Of a stretch of DNA of 64,000 bases, positions 26,629 through 35,570 are shown one piece after another (the first letter of the stretch is position 1; every line of letters starts with the position of its first letter). Source of the stretch: an uncultured Verrucomicrobiae bacterium (GTDB lineage: Bacteria > Verrucomicrobiota > Verrucomicrobiia > Limisphaerales > UBA1100); NCBI GenBank assembly GCA_937775205.1, contig CALKBX010000004.1:56655-120654 (forward strand). The letters are read 5' to 3'. The notes under the pieces are model-generated. The model was not told the origin of the DNA. It was given only the letters and a program-made list of their open reading frames with translations, and searched no databases. The translations under genes and the position numbers were made by a program.

Positions 26629-27918
26629 CAGAGTTTCCCCATCACTTTCTCCGCAGCACCGATGGTGGCGTCCACATCGGCCTCCGTATGCGCGTTGGAA
26701 AGGAAACCAGCTTCGAATGCGGAAGGGGCAAAGTAAATGCCTTCGGCGAGCATTCCGTGGAAATATTTTTTGAACCGCTCGCGATCTGCGCGCATAGCGT
26801 CGGCGAGATTGTGGACGGGTTGATCGGTGAAAAACAAACAACCCATCGAGCCGCATACGTTGGGTTACCACCGATACGCCCACAGATTTTGCCGCCGCGT
26901 TGAGTCCCGCTTCCAACCGCGCACCGAGAGCTTCCAACCGTTCGTACACCTCGCCCGATTGCAATTGCTCCAGTGCCGCAATGCCGGCGGCCATCGCGAG
27001 GGGGTTGCCGCTGAGGGTGCCGGCTTGGTAGACGGGGCCGTCGGGCGCGAGCACGTCCATGACATCCGCGCGACCGCCGAAGGCGCCCACGGGCAGACCG
27101 CCGCCGATGATTTTGCCAAAGCAGCTCAAGTCCGGCGTGATGCCGAAGCGCCCTTGCGCGCCGCTGAGGCCCACGCGGAAGCCGGTCATCACTTCATCAA
27201 AAATGAGGAGGCTGTCGTTGGCCGTTGTGATCTCGCGCAGAAATTCCAAGTAAGCCCTCACGAGGCAAATACACGCCCGCATTGCCCGGCACCGGCTCGA
27301 GAATAATGCCCGCCACTTGCCCGGCATTGGCCGCGAACGCCTCGCGCACCGCCGCCTCGTCATTGAAAGGCACGCACAATCGTGTGCGCGGTAAACTCCG
27401 GTGGCACACCCGCGCTGTCCGGATTGCCCACACGTCAGCGCGCCCGAGCCGGCTTTGACCAAAAGCGAATCGGCGTGACCGTGATAGCACCCATCGAATT
27501 TAATAATCTTCGGCCGCCCCGAAAACCCACGCGCCACGCGGATGGCGCTCATGCACGCCTCGGTGCCGGAGTTGACCATCCGCACTTTCTCCACGCTCGG
27601 CACGCAAGCCTTCACCAACCGCGCCATCCGCACCTCCGCCTCGGTGGGGATGCCGAAGCTCGTGCCCTTGTCCGCCGCCTGTTTTATCGCCTCAATGATG
27701 GCCGGATTTGCGTGCCCCAAAATCGCCGGGCCCCACGTGCCCACGTAGTCGATGTACTCGTTGCCGTCCACATCCCACATCCGCGCCCCCGCCGCGCGCT
27801 CCGCAAAAACCGGCTGCCCGCCCACGCCGCGAAACGCCCGCACCGGCGAGTTCACGCCACCGGGAATGTGGTTAAGCGACTCGGCAAACAGGGCCTCGGA
27901 CTTGGCGCGGGAAATCAT
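26628..27918 (-). CDS. hemL: glutamate-1-semialdehyde 2,1-aminomutase, frame broken four times
   Basis: PLP enzyme forming 5-aminolevulinate in the C5 haem pathway, ~429 residues after repair. In order: SLNHIPGGVNSPVRAFRG, VRMVNSGTEACMSAIRVARG, FDGCYHGHADSLLVKAGSG, then frames change near 27428, 27367 and 27252 around FNDEAAVREAFAANAGQVAG and IILEPVPGNAGVYLPREG, continue LLIFDEVMTGFRVGLSGAQ and CFGKIIGGGLPVGAFGG (PLP lysine), and change again near 26863 before MGCLFFTDQPVHNL. Each break is explained by one duplicated base (GGG/GG, TTT/TT, TT/T, CCC/CC). Start at MISRAKSEALFAES. The stop overlaps the ruvX start. Confidence 0.9.
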
Positions 27919-28029
27919 CGGTGGCGGAGCATAGGGGAAAACGACCATCGACTCAATCAATCGACAACATTGTTTTATCAATTATGGAAAATCGCAAAAA
28001 GCAGGCATCATAGTGGAAACGAAAAACTC

Positions 28030-28728
28030 ATGACCGACTCAATCAACAACCCATCCCCGTGGCGGCTGCGCAGCATTCGACTGGCCGCGATCATCATCGG
28101 AGTTGTGCTGTGGCATCTCACCCAATCGATGATTGGCCAGCGCGCGGTGGAAAACACCGGCACCGCCAATGCCATTGTCGATCAGGCGCACGTGCTCACC
28201 GCTGATTGGAATGCGCACCTCAACCAAAACAAAAATACCGCCAACGCCCTCTTGATTGTCAGCACGGCCCTGATCGATCTCATCGGCATTTGGCTGCTGG
28301 CCAACTCCATCTTTGGCAAATCCATCCGGCCATTTCTTGCGTTGCTCATTCTGTTCGCCGCACGGCAAGTGTGCCAATACTTTTGCGCTTTGCCGTTGCC
28401 GGAAGGAATCATCTGGAGCGACCCCGGCGTCCCCTCGCTGCTCATCACCTATGGCGTGGCCAATGATTTTTTCTTTTCCGGCCACACCGGCATCGCCGTA
28501 TTTGGAGCCATCGAATTAGCCCGCCGCTTTGGCCGCACCGGCGCGATGGTCGGCGTGGGTATTGCAATTTTTGAAATCATCACCGTGCTCACCTTGCGCG
28601 CGCATTACACGATGGATATTGTCGCCGGCGCGGCTATGGCCGGCCTCGCCGCACTGGCCGCCGCGCGCATGGCGGGATGGTGTGATGGGAAAGTTGGAAC
28701 GAGTGGCGGGAGTCGACCCAACCGCTAA
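28030..28728 (+). CDS. PAP2-like membrane protein (sphingomyelin-synthase type C-terminal domain)
   Basis: About 232 residues with five or six membrane helices (IRLAAIIIGVVLWHLTQSM, ALLIVSTALIDLIGIWLLAN, SIRPFLALLILFAARQVCQY). The C-terminal half has the histidine motifs FFFSGHTGIAVFG and LRAHYTMDIVAGA, the SGHT and HxxxD pair found in PAP2_3/sphingomyelin synthase and related lipid phosphatases/phosphotransferases. It would therefore hydrolyse or transfer a phospholipid head group in the membrane; the substrate is unknown. The frame is open far upstream, but homology-like content starts at the ATG at 28030. The end overlaps nadE's stop on the other strand by 4 bases. Confidence 0.8.
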   Translation: MTDSINNPSPWRLRSIRLAAIIIGVVLWHLTQSMIGQRAVENTGTANAIVDQAHVLTADWNAHLNQNKNTANALLIVSTALIDLIGIWLLANSIFGKSIRPFLALLILFAARQVCQYFCALPLPEGIIWSDPGVPSLLITYGVANDFFFSGHTGIAVFGAIELARRFGRTGAMVGVGIAIFEIITVLTLRAHYTMDIVAGAAMAGLAALAAARMAGWCDGKVGTSGGSRPNR

Positions 28729-30356
28729 CCCTGATAACGCTGCGCCACTGGAATCCGCCGACCCACACCAAACGCCTTACTCGTGACCTTTAATCCCGGC
28801 GCGGCTTGGCGGCGTTTGTATTCGTTGAGGTCGATGAGGCGGGCGATGCGGCGAACGGTGTCGGCATCAAAATCTGCGGCGATGATTTCATCCACCGATT
28901 GGCCCTCCACCACGTAACGTTCAAGGATGGCATCGAGCACATCGTAAGGCGGCAGCGAGTCTTCGTCTTTTTGGTCGGGCCGCAGCTCGGCGCTTGGGGG
29001 CTTTTCGATGGTGCTGGCGGGAATCACTTCGCCATCGCGATTCATCCAGCGCGCGAGGCGATACACCATCGTCTTGGGCACATCGCTGATGACCGCCAGC
29101 CCGCCGCACATGTCGCCGTACAACGTGCAGTAGCCCACGGCCAATTCGCTTTTGTTGCCGGTCGTTAAAACAAGCGAGCCGAACTTATTGCTCATCGCCA
29201 TCAGCAACAATCCACGCAAACGGGCTTGCATATTTTCTTCCGTCACATCTTCGGGCCGGTCGCCAAACACCGGCTCGAGGCTTTGCTTGGCGGTTTCAAA
29301 ACCGGCCTTAATTGGCACCACGTCATATTGAATGCCAAGATTCTTGGCAAGCGCCTGCGCGTCATCGAGACTGCCGGCAGAAGAATATTGCGAGGGCAAC
29401 GCCACTCCTCGCACATTCTCTCTCCCAAGCGCAGCTACGGCGAGTACTGCGGTAACTGCGGAATCGATGCCACCGCTAAGGCCAATCACCGCGCTGCGGA
29501 AGCCACATTTGCCAAGGTAATCGCGCACGCCCAGCACCAGCGCATCGTGCAGCAACGCTTCATCTTTGGGCGTGGAAAGCTCGATAGGTGATGCTTCGGT
29601 ATCGACCATCACCAAATCTTCCGCGAAAAATTTTCCCGGAGCGATGGGTTTGCCCTCAGCATTCAAGGCGAGGCTGCCGCCATCAAAAATCAATTCGTCA
29701 TTTCCGCCCACGGCATTGCAGTACAGCAACGGTCTCGCCACCTTGGCGGCGAGACTGGCGAGCATATCCGCGCGCATACGGTGTTTGCCCAGATGCCACG
29801 GCGAGGCGGACACATTCAAAATCAATTCCGCGCCCTGCTCCACCAAGGCCTCCACGGGATTGGCGCGGTAACGACGGTCGCACCAAAAATCTTCATCATT
29901 CCACACATCCTCGCACACCGTGAGCCCAAGCGAATGCCCGTTGAAATCCACCGGCGAATTTTCCGTGGCCGGCTCGAAGTAGCGCGCCTCATCGAACACA
30001 TCGTAAGTGGGCAGCAAACTCTTCGTGCGCGTGGCCACCACTTTGCCGCGATGCAAAAGCGAAACCGCATTGGTCGCCGGACGCCCCGGTTGATCGGCAT
30101 TCAAACCCACGTGCCCCACCACCAACGCCGTGTCGCCAATGTCCGCGGCGAGTTCCGCTAACGCAGCAAGGTTGCCTTCGATGAAGCCACTCTTCAGCAG
30201 TAAATCGCGCGGCGGGTACCCGGTAATCGCCAACTCCGGCGCCAGCACCAGTTCCGCGCCCAGTTCTGCAGCGCGCTCGCACGCTTCCCGCAAGCGCGCC
30301 GTGTTGCCGGCGAAATCGCCCACGGTGGTGTTTATTTGCGCGAAAGCAATCTTCAT
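28725..30356 (-). CDS. nadE: glutamine-dependent NAD+ synthetase
   Basis: About 543 residues in two domains. The N-terminal nitrilase-type glutaminase has the Glu-Lys-Cys triad in LAPELAITGYPP, TKSLLPTYDVF and GLTVCEDVWND. The C-terminal ATP-pyrophosphatase has VIGLSGGIDSAVTAVLAVAA (PP-loop) and LVLTTGNKSELAVGYCTLYG. It amidates deamido-NAD using glutamine. The ATG at 30356 begins MKIAFAQINTTVGDF, the usual nitrilase start, and overlaps the end of the DUF192 gene by 4 bases (ATGA). Intact, in a stretch where many neighbours are broken. Confidence 0.96.
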   Translation of the reverse strand: MKIAFAQINTTVGDFAGNTARLREACERAAELGAELVLAPELAITGYPPRDLLLKSGFIEGNLAALAELAADIGDTALVVGHVGLNADQPGRPATNAVSLLHRGKVVATRTKSLLPTYDVFDEARYFEPATENSPVDFNGHSLGLTVCEDVWNDEDFWCDRRYRANPVEALVEQGAELILNVSASPWHLGKHRMRADMLASLAAKVARPLLYCNAVGGNDELIFDGGSLALNAEGKPIAPGKFFAEDLVMVDTEASPIELSTPKDEALLHDALVLGVRDYLGKCGFRSAVIGLSGGIDSAVTAVLAVAALGRENVRGVALPSQYSSAGSLDDAQALAKNLGIQYDVVPIKAGFETAKQSLEPVFGDRPEDVTEENMQARLRGLLLMAMSNKFGSLVLTTGNKSELAVGYCTLYGDMCGGLAVISDVPKTMVYRLARWMNRDGEVIPASTIEKPPSAELRPDQKDEDSLPPYDVLDAILERYVVEGQSVDEIIAADFDADTVRRIARLIDLNEYKRRQAAPGLKVTSKAFGVGRRIPVAQRYQG

Positions 30357-30869
30357 TGGCGTCCGGGAAAATACGTCTGCGGCAACGTGCCTTTCGGGGT
30401 CATGATCGTCACGCCCGGCCCAAGGCCGTTTTTCTTGAACCACCCGCGCGGCGCTTCGAGCACGTATTGGATTTGAAAACTGCGCGACTTCACGCTGTTG
30501 GTATTATGCGGCTCGAGTTTTACAATTTCGTTGATGCGCCCCTGCGGATCGATGTACGCGGCGCTCATCGGCACCGGGCAGTTCTTCATCCAAAACCCCC
30601 GCGCGTTGGGCCGCTGGAACACAAAGAGCATCCCCGCATTTTCGCCCATCGTTTTGCGAAACATCATGCCCGTCTCGATTTGCCGAGCCGTGAGCGCCTG
30701 TTCCGCCTCCATCTCTACCGCACCCACAAACAGCTTGATAGCGGGTAGCTTGGGTTGCGCTTGGGTAATTCCATCGGGATCAGCCGGCAATTTGGCGCCA
30801 TTGAGCCACCGGCGGCGGCTGTTCGCAGCCCCCCAGCAGAATCACCATGAAAACCATCTCGATTCGCAT
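30353..30869 (-). CDS. DUF192 lipoprotein, frame broken once near the signal peptide
   Basis: The main frame holds a DUF192 domain (~110 residues: MGENAGMLFVFQRPNARGFW, MKNCPVPMSAAYIDPQGRI, VLEAPRGWFKKNGL). Upstream in another frame an ATG at 30869 starts MRIEMVFMVILLGGCEQPPP, a signal peptide with a lipobox (LGGC). One extra base between ~30800 and 30830 separates the two; total length is 3n+1. The reconstructed product is a ~171-residue lipoprotein. DUF192 proteins are small beta-barrel domains of unknown function, frequently exported. Translationally coupled to nadE. Confidence 0.75.
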
Positions 30870-30966
30870 GCGCACAGACTGCCGCACTCAAACTTGGATA
30901 ACAAGCTCAGCTGATGCTCATATCTTGACCTTGGCCAAGTTGGGGCTCGGTAGTGGATACCCTTAA

Positions 30967-31651
30967 TTAACCCGGATTCTGGTCATTGAGACCCTTGTTG
31001 TTGAGCACCGACTCGGCGCCAAACTGGACAACGTGCTCCACATCCAAATCCCCATTGTACTTGGGAATCTCGCTCTTGTTCTCGAGCCAGCCTTCCATTC
31101 TCGCTTCCAGCATCACCGGCATTCGGTCGTGATATCCTTCCACCACGTCGTTGGGCTCGGTGGTGAGGATAGTGAAGGTCTCCAACACGGTAGGCGGAGG
31201 CTCGAAAGTATCTTCAAACAATTCAGCCTGCTTGGCAGCCGGACGGTGCCAACGCTCCCAGAGTCCGGCAAAACAAAAAATCGGACGTGTGGAGGATATG
31301 GAAATGATAGGGTTGCCTGCCACCGTCACGATGATTCCATTCGTAGAAACCAGTGGCCGGGATAAGGCAACGGCGGCTTTGCCATGCCTCGCGGAAGGCA
31401 GGCTTTTGCGCGGCGGTTTCGCTGCGGGCGTTAATGAGTTTGCTGCCGATTTTTTCGTCATCAGCCCAATGCGGGATGAGGCCCCAGCGCATGGGGCGCA
31501 GCTCCGTGCGGCCATTGTCGCGCAGGATGACCGGGGCCATTTGCGTGGGCGCAATCATCGGGCGCGGGGTGAATTCGTACGTGCAGAGCTCTATCGACAA
31601 CACGGCGGCCAGTTCCATGGGATCAATAGTTTCGGAATAGCGCCCGCACAT
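30967..31651 (-). CDS. yedK: SOS response-associated peptidase (SRAP/YedK/HMCES), frame broken once
   Basis: About 227 residues after repair. The catalytic cysteine is Cys2 (MCGRYSETIDPMELAAVL), which in the family forms a thiazolidine cross-link with abasic sites in single-stranded DNA. NARSETAAQKPAFREAWQSR, CLIPATGFYEW (conserved Glu) and, in the second frame, FAGLWERWHRPAA and YHDRMPVMLEARMEGWL (conserved His) complete the active site. The two frames join near 31300-31315 with one extra base; total 3n+1. Downstream 30870-30966 is non-coding; upstream 31652-31879 is an AT-rich gap with no ORF I can support. Confidence 0.87.
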
Positions 31652-31879
31652 GCGGAAATCCTAAATGCTAGTTTCGGAATTCTAAACAAAAAACAGAACT
31701 AAAATTAAGGATTAGGATTTGGCTCTTGCCCACAAACAATGGCATCCAAGGCGCGACGCTTTGCCCAGCCAAATCACGGGCACTAGGAGAAAGAGATTGC
31801 TTATAAATCTTGCCTTGAATTGAGGTAGTCGGTAGCTTCCTGCGCAATTGAATATCAAAACCTCAAAGGAAAATTCACA

Positions 31880-33154
31880 ATGAAAATAGCCTCTTTTCTT
31901 ATCCTTACATTCACAGTTTCTAGCCTATGTGGCGAAGATTGGACCCAATGGCGTGGTCCCAATCGGGATGGAGTTGCGGGTGGCAAAAAGTGGCCAGTCA
32001 CACTAAAGGAATCAAACCTAAACCTTAAATGGCGCGTGAAACTGGGCTCCAGTTATTCAGGAGCACTCTTGGACAAGGATACCGTCTATGTAACCGAATC
32101 AGTGGGAGCAAATAAAAATGATGCGGTTCAGGCACTAGACCGGGCAACAGGAAAAGTAAAATGGAAGCAACAGTGGCCGGGAACCGGAAAGTGGAAGGTT
32201 ACATATCCAGGCAGAGTGAATGGCAGCTGGATTCGTAGTACTCCCGCACTGGCCAACGGCAAACTGTTTGTAGCCGGCATGCACGACAATCTCCTTTGCT
32301 TGGAAACCGAAACCGGCAATAAAATTTGGGAAATCAATTTCCCTAAACAATTCAAAACTTCTATCCCCGGTTTCGGTTGTGTTTGTTCCCCAATGGTGGA
32401 CGGTAAGTTTGTATATATGCAGGCTGGGGCCAGCTTCTGTAAAATAGACCAAGCTTCGGGGAAAATTATTTGGCGGACAATGAAAGGCGAAGGTGGTTTG
32501 GGAGGTGGCGGCTTCTCATCACCGGTTTTTGCGACCTTGGATAAAAAGCGCCAAATACTCATTCAAGCCCGAACCGAGCTAGTCGGAATTGATATCGATT
32601 CAGGAGCCGCCCTATGGAGGCAACCGGTCAAGGCCTATCTGGGAATGAACATCCTCACTCCTTTGCCCTATGAGGACGGAATTTTTACTGGTACTTACAG
32701 AGCTGGATCTTATTACTATGAAATTAATCAGGTAAATGAGGCATGGACCTCTCGCGAGAAATGGAAAAATGGCTCTAAATCCTCAGCTTACATGTCCAGT
32801 CCGGTACTCTTTGAAGGACATGCTTATTTACTTATTCAAGATGGGAACTTTGCCTGTTACGATCTGAAAACCGGTGAGGAATGTTGGAGAAGCGACAAAC
32901 AATTCGGCAGCGGTCGCCATGGTAAATATATGAGTCTGGTAAGACAAGGAGACCAGATTCTAGCACTTGACCAAGGGGGAACCCTCCACCTAATCAAGGC
33001 CAATCCAGAGAAGTTCCAGATTATCGACTCAAAAAAAGTCTCTGAGCAGCCGACCTGGGGCCACCTAGCAGTAAGTGATAATCAATTAGCCGTCCGCGAG
33101 CTGAATGGAATTGCGTTTTATGATTGGAAATCCAGCAAACCAATAATTCCTTAA
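31880..33154 (+). CDS. secreted PQQ-like beta-propeller repeat protein
   Basis: 424 residues. A signal peptide (MKIASFLILTFTVSSLCGED) precedes WTQWRGPNRDGVAGG, the usual opening of verrucomicrobial and planctomycetal PQQ_2-domain outer proteins. At least seven propeller blades follow, each with the VxALDxATGKxxW pattern (AVQALDRATGKVKW, LLCLETETGNKIW, ACYDLKTGEECW). No dehydrogenase catalytic motif is evident, so it is probably a binding or scaffold propeller. The gene is clearly richer in A and T than its neighbours and uses different codons, suggesting acquisition or a distinct expression class. An AAAGGA ribosome-binding site precedes the ATG. Confidence 0.87.
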   Translation: MKIASFLILTFTVSSLCGEDWTQWRGPNRDGVAGGKKWPVTLKESNLNLKWRVKLGSSYSGALLDKDTVYVTESVGANKNDAVQALDRATGKVKWKQQWPGTGKWKVTYPGRVNGSWIRSTPALANGKLFVAGMHDNLLCLETETGNKIWEINFPKQFKTSIPGFGCVCSPMVDGKFVYMQAGASFCKIDQASGKIIWRTMKGEGGLGGGGFSSPVFATLDKKRQILIQARTELVGIDIDSGAALWRQPVKAYLGMNILTPLPYEDGIFTGTYRAGSYYYEINQVNEAWTSREKWKNGSKSSAYMSSPVLFEGHAYLLIQDGNFACYDLKTGEECWRSDKQFGSGRHGKYMSLVRQGDQILALDQGGTLHLIKANPEKFQIIDSKKVSEQPTWGHLAVSDNQLAVRELNGIAFYDWKSSKPIIP

Positions 33155-33178
33155 GTCAAATCACGCAAAGCTCCGCGC

Positions 33179-33964
33179 ATGGATTTACAACTGCACAACA
33201 AAACCATCATCATCACCGGTGGCGCAAAGGGGATTGGCGCGGCCGCGGTGCGGGCGTTTGCGGCGGAAGGGGCGCGGGTGGCCATCGCGGGGCGCAGTCC
33301 GACGGAGGGCGAGGCGTTGGCGCGGGAGGTGGACGGGATTTTTATTGAGGCGGAACTTTCGGAAACATCGGCCTGCGAACGTGTGGTGCAGGAAACCCTC
33401 AAGGCATTTGGTCGGATTGATGTTTTGGTGAACAACGCCGGGGTCAATGACGGCAAAGATTTGAGCACCTCGCCGGAGGAGTTCATGGCCTCGGTGCATT
33501 TGAATTTGTCGCACGTGTACGCGCTGGCGCATTTGTGCCGGGAGGAATTGGCGAAGCACGCGGGGGCAATCGTAAACGTCAGCTCCAAAGTGGCCGTCAC
33601 CGGTCAGGGCAGCACCTCCGGCTATGCGGCGGCGAAAGGGGCCATGAACGCGCTCACCCGCGAATGGGCCGCCGCGCTCGCGCCGGACAATGTGCGCGTG
33701 AATTGCGTCATCCCCGCCGAATGCATGACGCCGCAGTATCAGCGTTGGTTTGATTCTTTGAAGGACCCCGCCGCCACGCGCGCCGCCGTGCAACGCCTCG
33801 TGCCTCTGGGCAACCGCATGACCACCCCGGATGAATTGGCCGCGATGATCGTCTTCCTCGCCTCCCCCCGCAGCAGCCACACAACCGGACAAATTGTGTT
33901 TGTGGACGGAGGCTATTCGCACCTGGATCGAGCCGTGAGCTCGGATCATTCGAAGTGGGAGTAA
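33179..33964 (+). CDS. SDR-family NAD(P)-dependent oxidoreductase
   Basis: 261 residues of classical short-chain dehydrogenase: cofactor loop ITGGAKGIGAAAVRAF (TGxxxGxG), NNAG motif (VNNAGVNDG), catalytic Ser-Tyr-Lys in VNVSSKVAVTGQGST and GYAAAKGAMNAL, and FLASPRSSHTTGQIVFVDGG at the end. The N-terminal acidic residue pattern after the second strand (AGRSPTE) does not decide NAD versus NADP. The substrate is not predictable. It follows the PQQ-repeat gene by 24 bases, but base composition differs sharply, so co-evolution as an operon is doubtful. Confidence 0.92.
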   Translation: MDLQLHNKTIIITGGAKGIGAAAVRAFAAEGARVAIAGRSPTEGEALAREVDGIFIEAELSETSACERVVQETLKAFGRIDVLVNNAGVNDGKDLSTSPEEFMASVHLNLSHVYALAHLCREELAKHAGAIVNVSSKVAVTGQGSTSGYAAAKGAMNALTREWAAALAPDNVRVNCVIPAECMTPQYQRWFDSLKDPAATRAAVQRLVPLGNRMTTPDELAAMIVFLASPRSSHTTGQIVFVDGGYSHLDRAVSSDHSKWE

Positions 33965-33974
33965 CAGAAAAAAA

Positions 33975-34049
33975 TGGCTCCAGAGGAAGGACTCGAACCT
34001 TCAACCCTGCGATTAACAGTCGCATGCTCTACCATTGAGCTACTCTGGA
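33975..34049 (-). tRNA. tRNA-Asn (GTT anticodon) with encoded CCA
   Basis: A full cloverleaf on the minus strand: acceptor TCCAGAG/CTCTGGA, D-loop AGCTCAATGGTAGAGC, anticodon loop CTGTTAATC (anticodon GTT), and T-arm GGTTCGAGTCC. The discriminator G and CCA (33977-33975) are encoded. A run of seven Ts follows directly, which may help stop transcription. It lies downstream of mutM with its own promoter-like sequence. Confidence 0.97.
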
Positions 34050-34063
34050 ACTCGAAGGCGGAG

Positions 34064-34092
34064 AGGCTACCGAAGCAACGCGCGCGCGTCAA
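34064..34092 (-). promoter_or_regulatory. sigma70-type promoter for tRNA-Asn
   Basis: TTGACG (34092-34087) and TAGCCT (34069-34064) on the minus strand, spaced by exactly 17 bases, end 15 bases before the tRNA. The spacing and -35 hexamer are near consensus; the spacer is GC-rich. Predicted by inspection only. Confidence 0.55.
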
Positions 34093-34098
34093 CGCGAT

Positions 34099-34947
34099 TC
34101 AGCCGCGCTGGCATTGGGGGCAATAATAGGTGCTGCGGCCGGCTTGGGTGATTTTCCGGATGGAGGTGGCGCAACGGTTGCAAGGCTCATCCGCGCGGTT
34201 GTAAACGCGGAGGCGTTCTTCAAAACCTTGGGTGCCCGTGGCGCTGCCGTAATAGAAAAGACGATCCCGTTTCTCCGCTCCCGCGAAATCCAGCTGCACG
34301 GTGCTGCCGCACGCGATGGCTTCGGTGAGTACTTCGCGGATGCTCGCGGTCAAGGCAGCGCATTGGGCGCCGGTGAGGCGGCGAGCGGATTTGCGTGGAG
34401 AAATGCCAGCGCGCCAAAGAGCTTCGCTGGCGTAAATGTTGCCCACGCCAGCGAGCGTTTTTTGGTCGAGCAATTTTGGCTTAATAGCTTGGACACTGCG
34501 GCGCAAAGCAGCGTGGAGTTTTGCGCCATCAAAGGCATCGCCTAAGGGTTCGGGGCCGAGGGTTTCTAGTGGTGAAAGGTCAAGCGTGAGTCGGCCAAAA
34601 TATCGGGTGTCTTCAAACACAAACGTGCGGCGACCGAGGCCGAAGGTTACGGCAGCGTGTTTCGGTAAGGGCGCGTTGACGGGTTGCACGTACATGCGAC
34701 CGGTCATGCCGAGATGGCCGAGCAGGGTGAAAGGATCGCGGCCGGGTGGCTTGAGTTGGAAGAGGAGATACTTGGCGCGGCGCGACACAGAGATGAATTT
34801 TGCGCCGACCAGTTTGGCGCGCATTGCGCGGGCGGAAGTGGGGCGCGAACTTTTGGCGCGATGAACGCGCACGTCGCGAATAGTCTTCCCGCGCAAGGCG
34901 GGGCAAAGATGGCGCGTGAGCACCTCCACTTCGGGCAGTTCCGGCAC
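34099..34947 (-). CDS. mutM: formamidopyrimidine-DNA glycosylase (Fpg/MutM)
   Basis: 282 residues; removes oxidised purines such as 8-oxoguanine and nicks the abasic site. The N-terminus PELPEVEVLTRHL provides the catalytic Pro1 and Glu2 after methionine removal; SRRAKYLLFQL, LGHLGMTGRMYV and QKTLAGVGNIYASEALWRAG (H2TH region) follow. The C-terminal zinc finger has cysteines in EPCNRCATSI and TYYCPQCQRG. Nei-type glycosylases share the fold, but this N-terminus and finger favour Fpg. It ends the rpsP-to-mutM run, 41 bases after yraN. Confidence 0.95.
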   Translation of the reverse strand: MPELPEVEVLTRHLCPALRGKTIRDVRVHRAKSSRPTSARAMRAKLVGAKFISVSRRAKYLLFQLKPPGRDPFTLLGHLGMTGRMYVQPVNAPLPKHAAVTFGLGRRTFVFEDTRYFGRLTLDLSPLETLGPEPLGDAFDGAKLHAALRRSVQAIKPKLLDQKTLAGVGNIYASEALWRAGISPRKSARRLTGAQCAALTASIREVLTEAIACGSTVQLDFAGAEKRDRLFYYGSATGTQGFEERLRVYNRADEPCNRCATSIRKITQAGRSTYYCPQCQRG

Positions 34948-34988
34948 AGGCGGTTTTTAACAGGGGTGAGCTAGATGGACAGGATGAA

Positions 34989-35402
34989 TTACCGGCGTCC
35001 GGGCGCGAAGGCGTTGGGTTGATGGCGGATCTCGTTCACGGCACCGTGATTGAGCAGCACCTCGACGATGTCGAAGCGGTAAGCGATTTCGGGGTTGTGC
35101 AGGAGGCGTAAATAATTGCGCGCAGTGGAGATGAGCTTGCGTTGCTTGTCGGCATTCACGGCGGCAGCGGGGCGCGTCCAAGTTTCCGATGAGCGCGTTT
35201 TTACTTCCACAAACACCAAGGCTTCCCCATCGCGGAAGATAAGATCGATTTCGCCTTTGGTGGTGCGGTAGTTTGCATAAAGAAATTTCAGGCCCGCCTT
35301 TTTTAAATGCCGCTTGGCCGCACGCTCCCCTAAGCGTCCTCGGCGCAAATGCTCCGGCTCTGCGCGCCGAAACCAATCGATGAAACCGTCGCCCCAGACC
35401 AT
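34989..35402 (-). CDS. yraN: YraN/UPF0102 family protein
   Basis: About 137 residues from the ATG before VWGDGFIDWFRRAEPEHLRR; the open frame extends 37 codons further but in unrelated sequence. The core GRLGERAAKRHLKKAGL, ANYRTTKGEIDLIFRDG and LVFVEVKTRS form a restriction-endonuclease-like fold with the E-x-D...E-x-K residues conserved in UPF0102. No biochemical function is firmly established. Its place after rnhB is the usual one in many phyla. Confidence 0.9.
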   Translation of the reverse strand: MVWGDGFIDWFRRAEPEHLRRGRLGERAAKRHLKKAGLKFLYANYRTTKGEIDLIFRDGEALVFVEVKTRSSETWTRPAAAVNADKQRKLISTARNYLRLLHNPEIAYRFDIVEVLLNHGAVNEIRHQPNAFAPGRR

Positions 35403-35440
35403 AGCCGGAGCGTAGGCGGGGGAGGCGGAGGGGCAAGGTA

Positions 35441-35570
35441 AATATGGAATAAATAATAATTTCCAATGACCAAGGCCCAAACCCCCAAGGAAATCCCAAT
35501 GCACAATTTCCAAACTCTACGGGGCGTATAATAGGAATTGGTAATTCCTTGGTTAATGGAATTTAGGCTT
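35441..35570. repeat. AT-rich intergenic element with repeated TTGG/CCAA words
   Basis: Between yraN and rnhB, running over the rnhB stop, the sequence is built of repeating short words (TTCCAATGACCAAGG, CCCCCAAGGAAATCCCAAT, GGAATTGGTAATTCCTTGG), including a local palindrome GGAATTGGTAATTCC. It is unlike the flanking coding sequence and looks like a dispersed intergenic element; no ORF or hairpin terminator is convincing. Confidence 0.35.

Noticed and set aside
27382..28029. 5' extension of the PAP2-like ORF by 216 codons
   Set aside because: The extension is antisense to hemL and has no membrane or lipid-phosphatase features; the ATG at 28030 fits the protein start.
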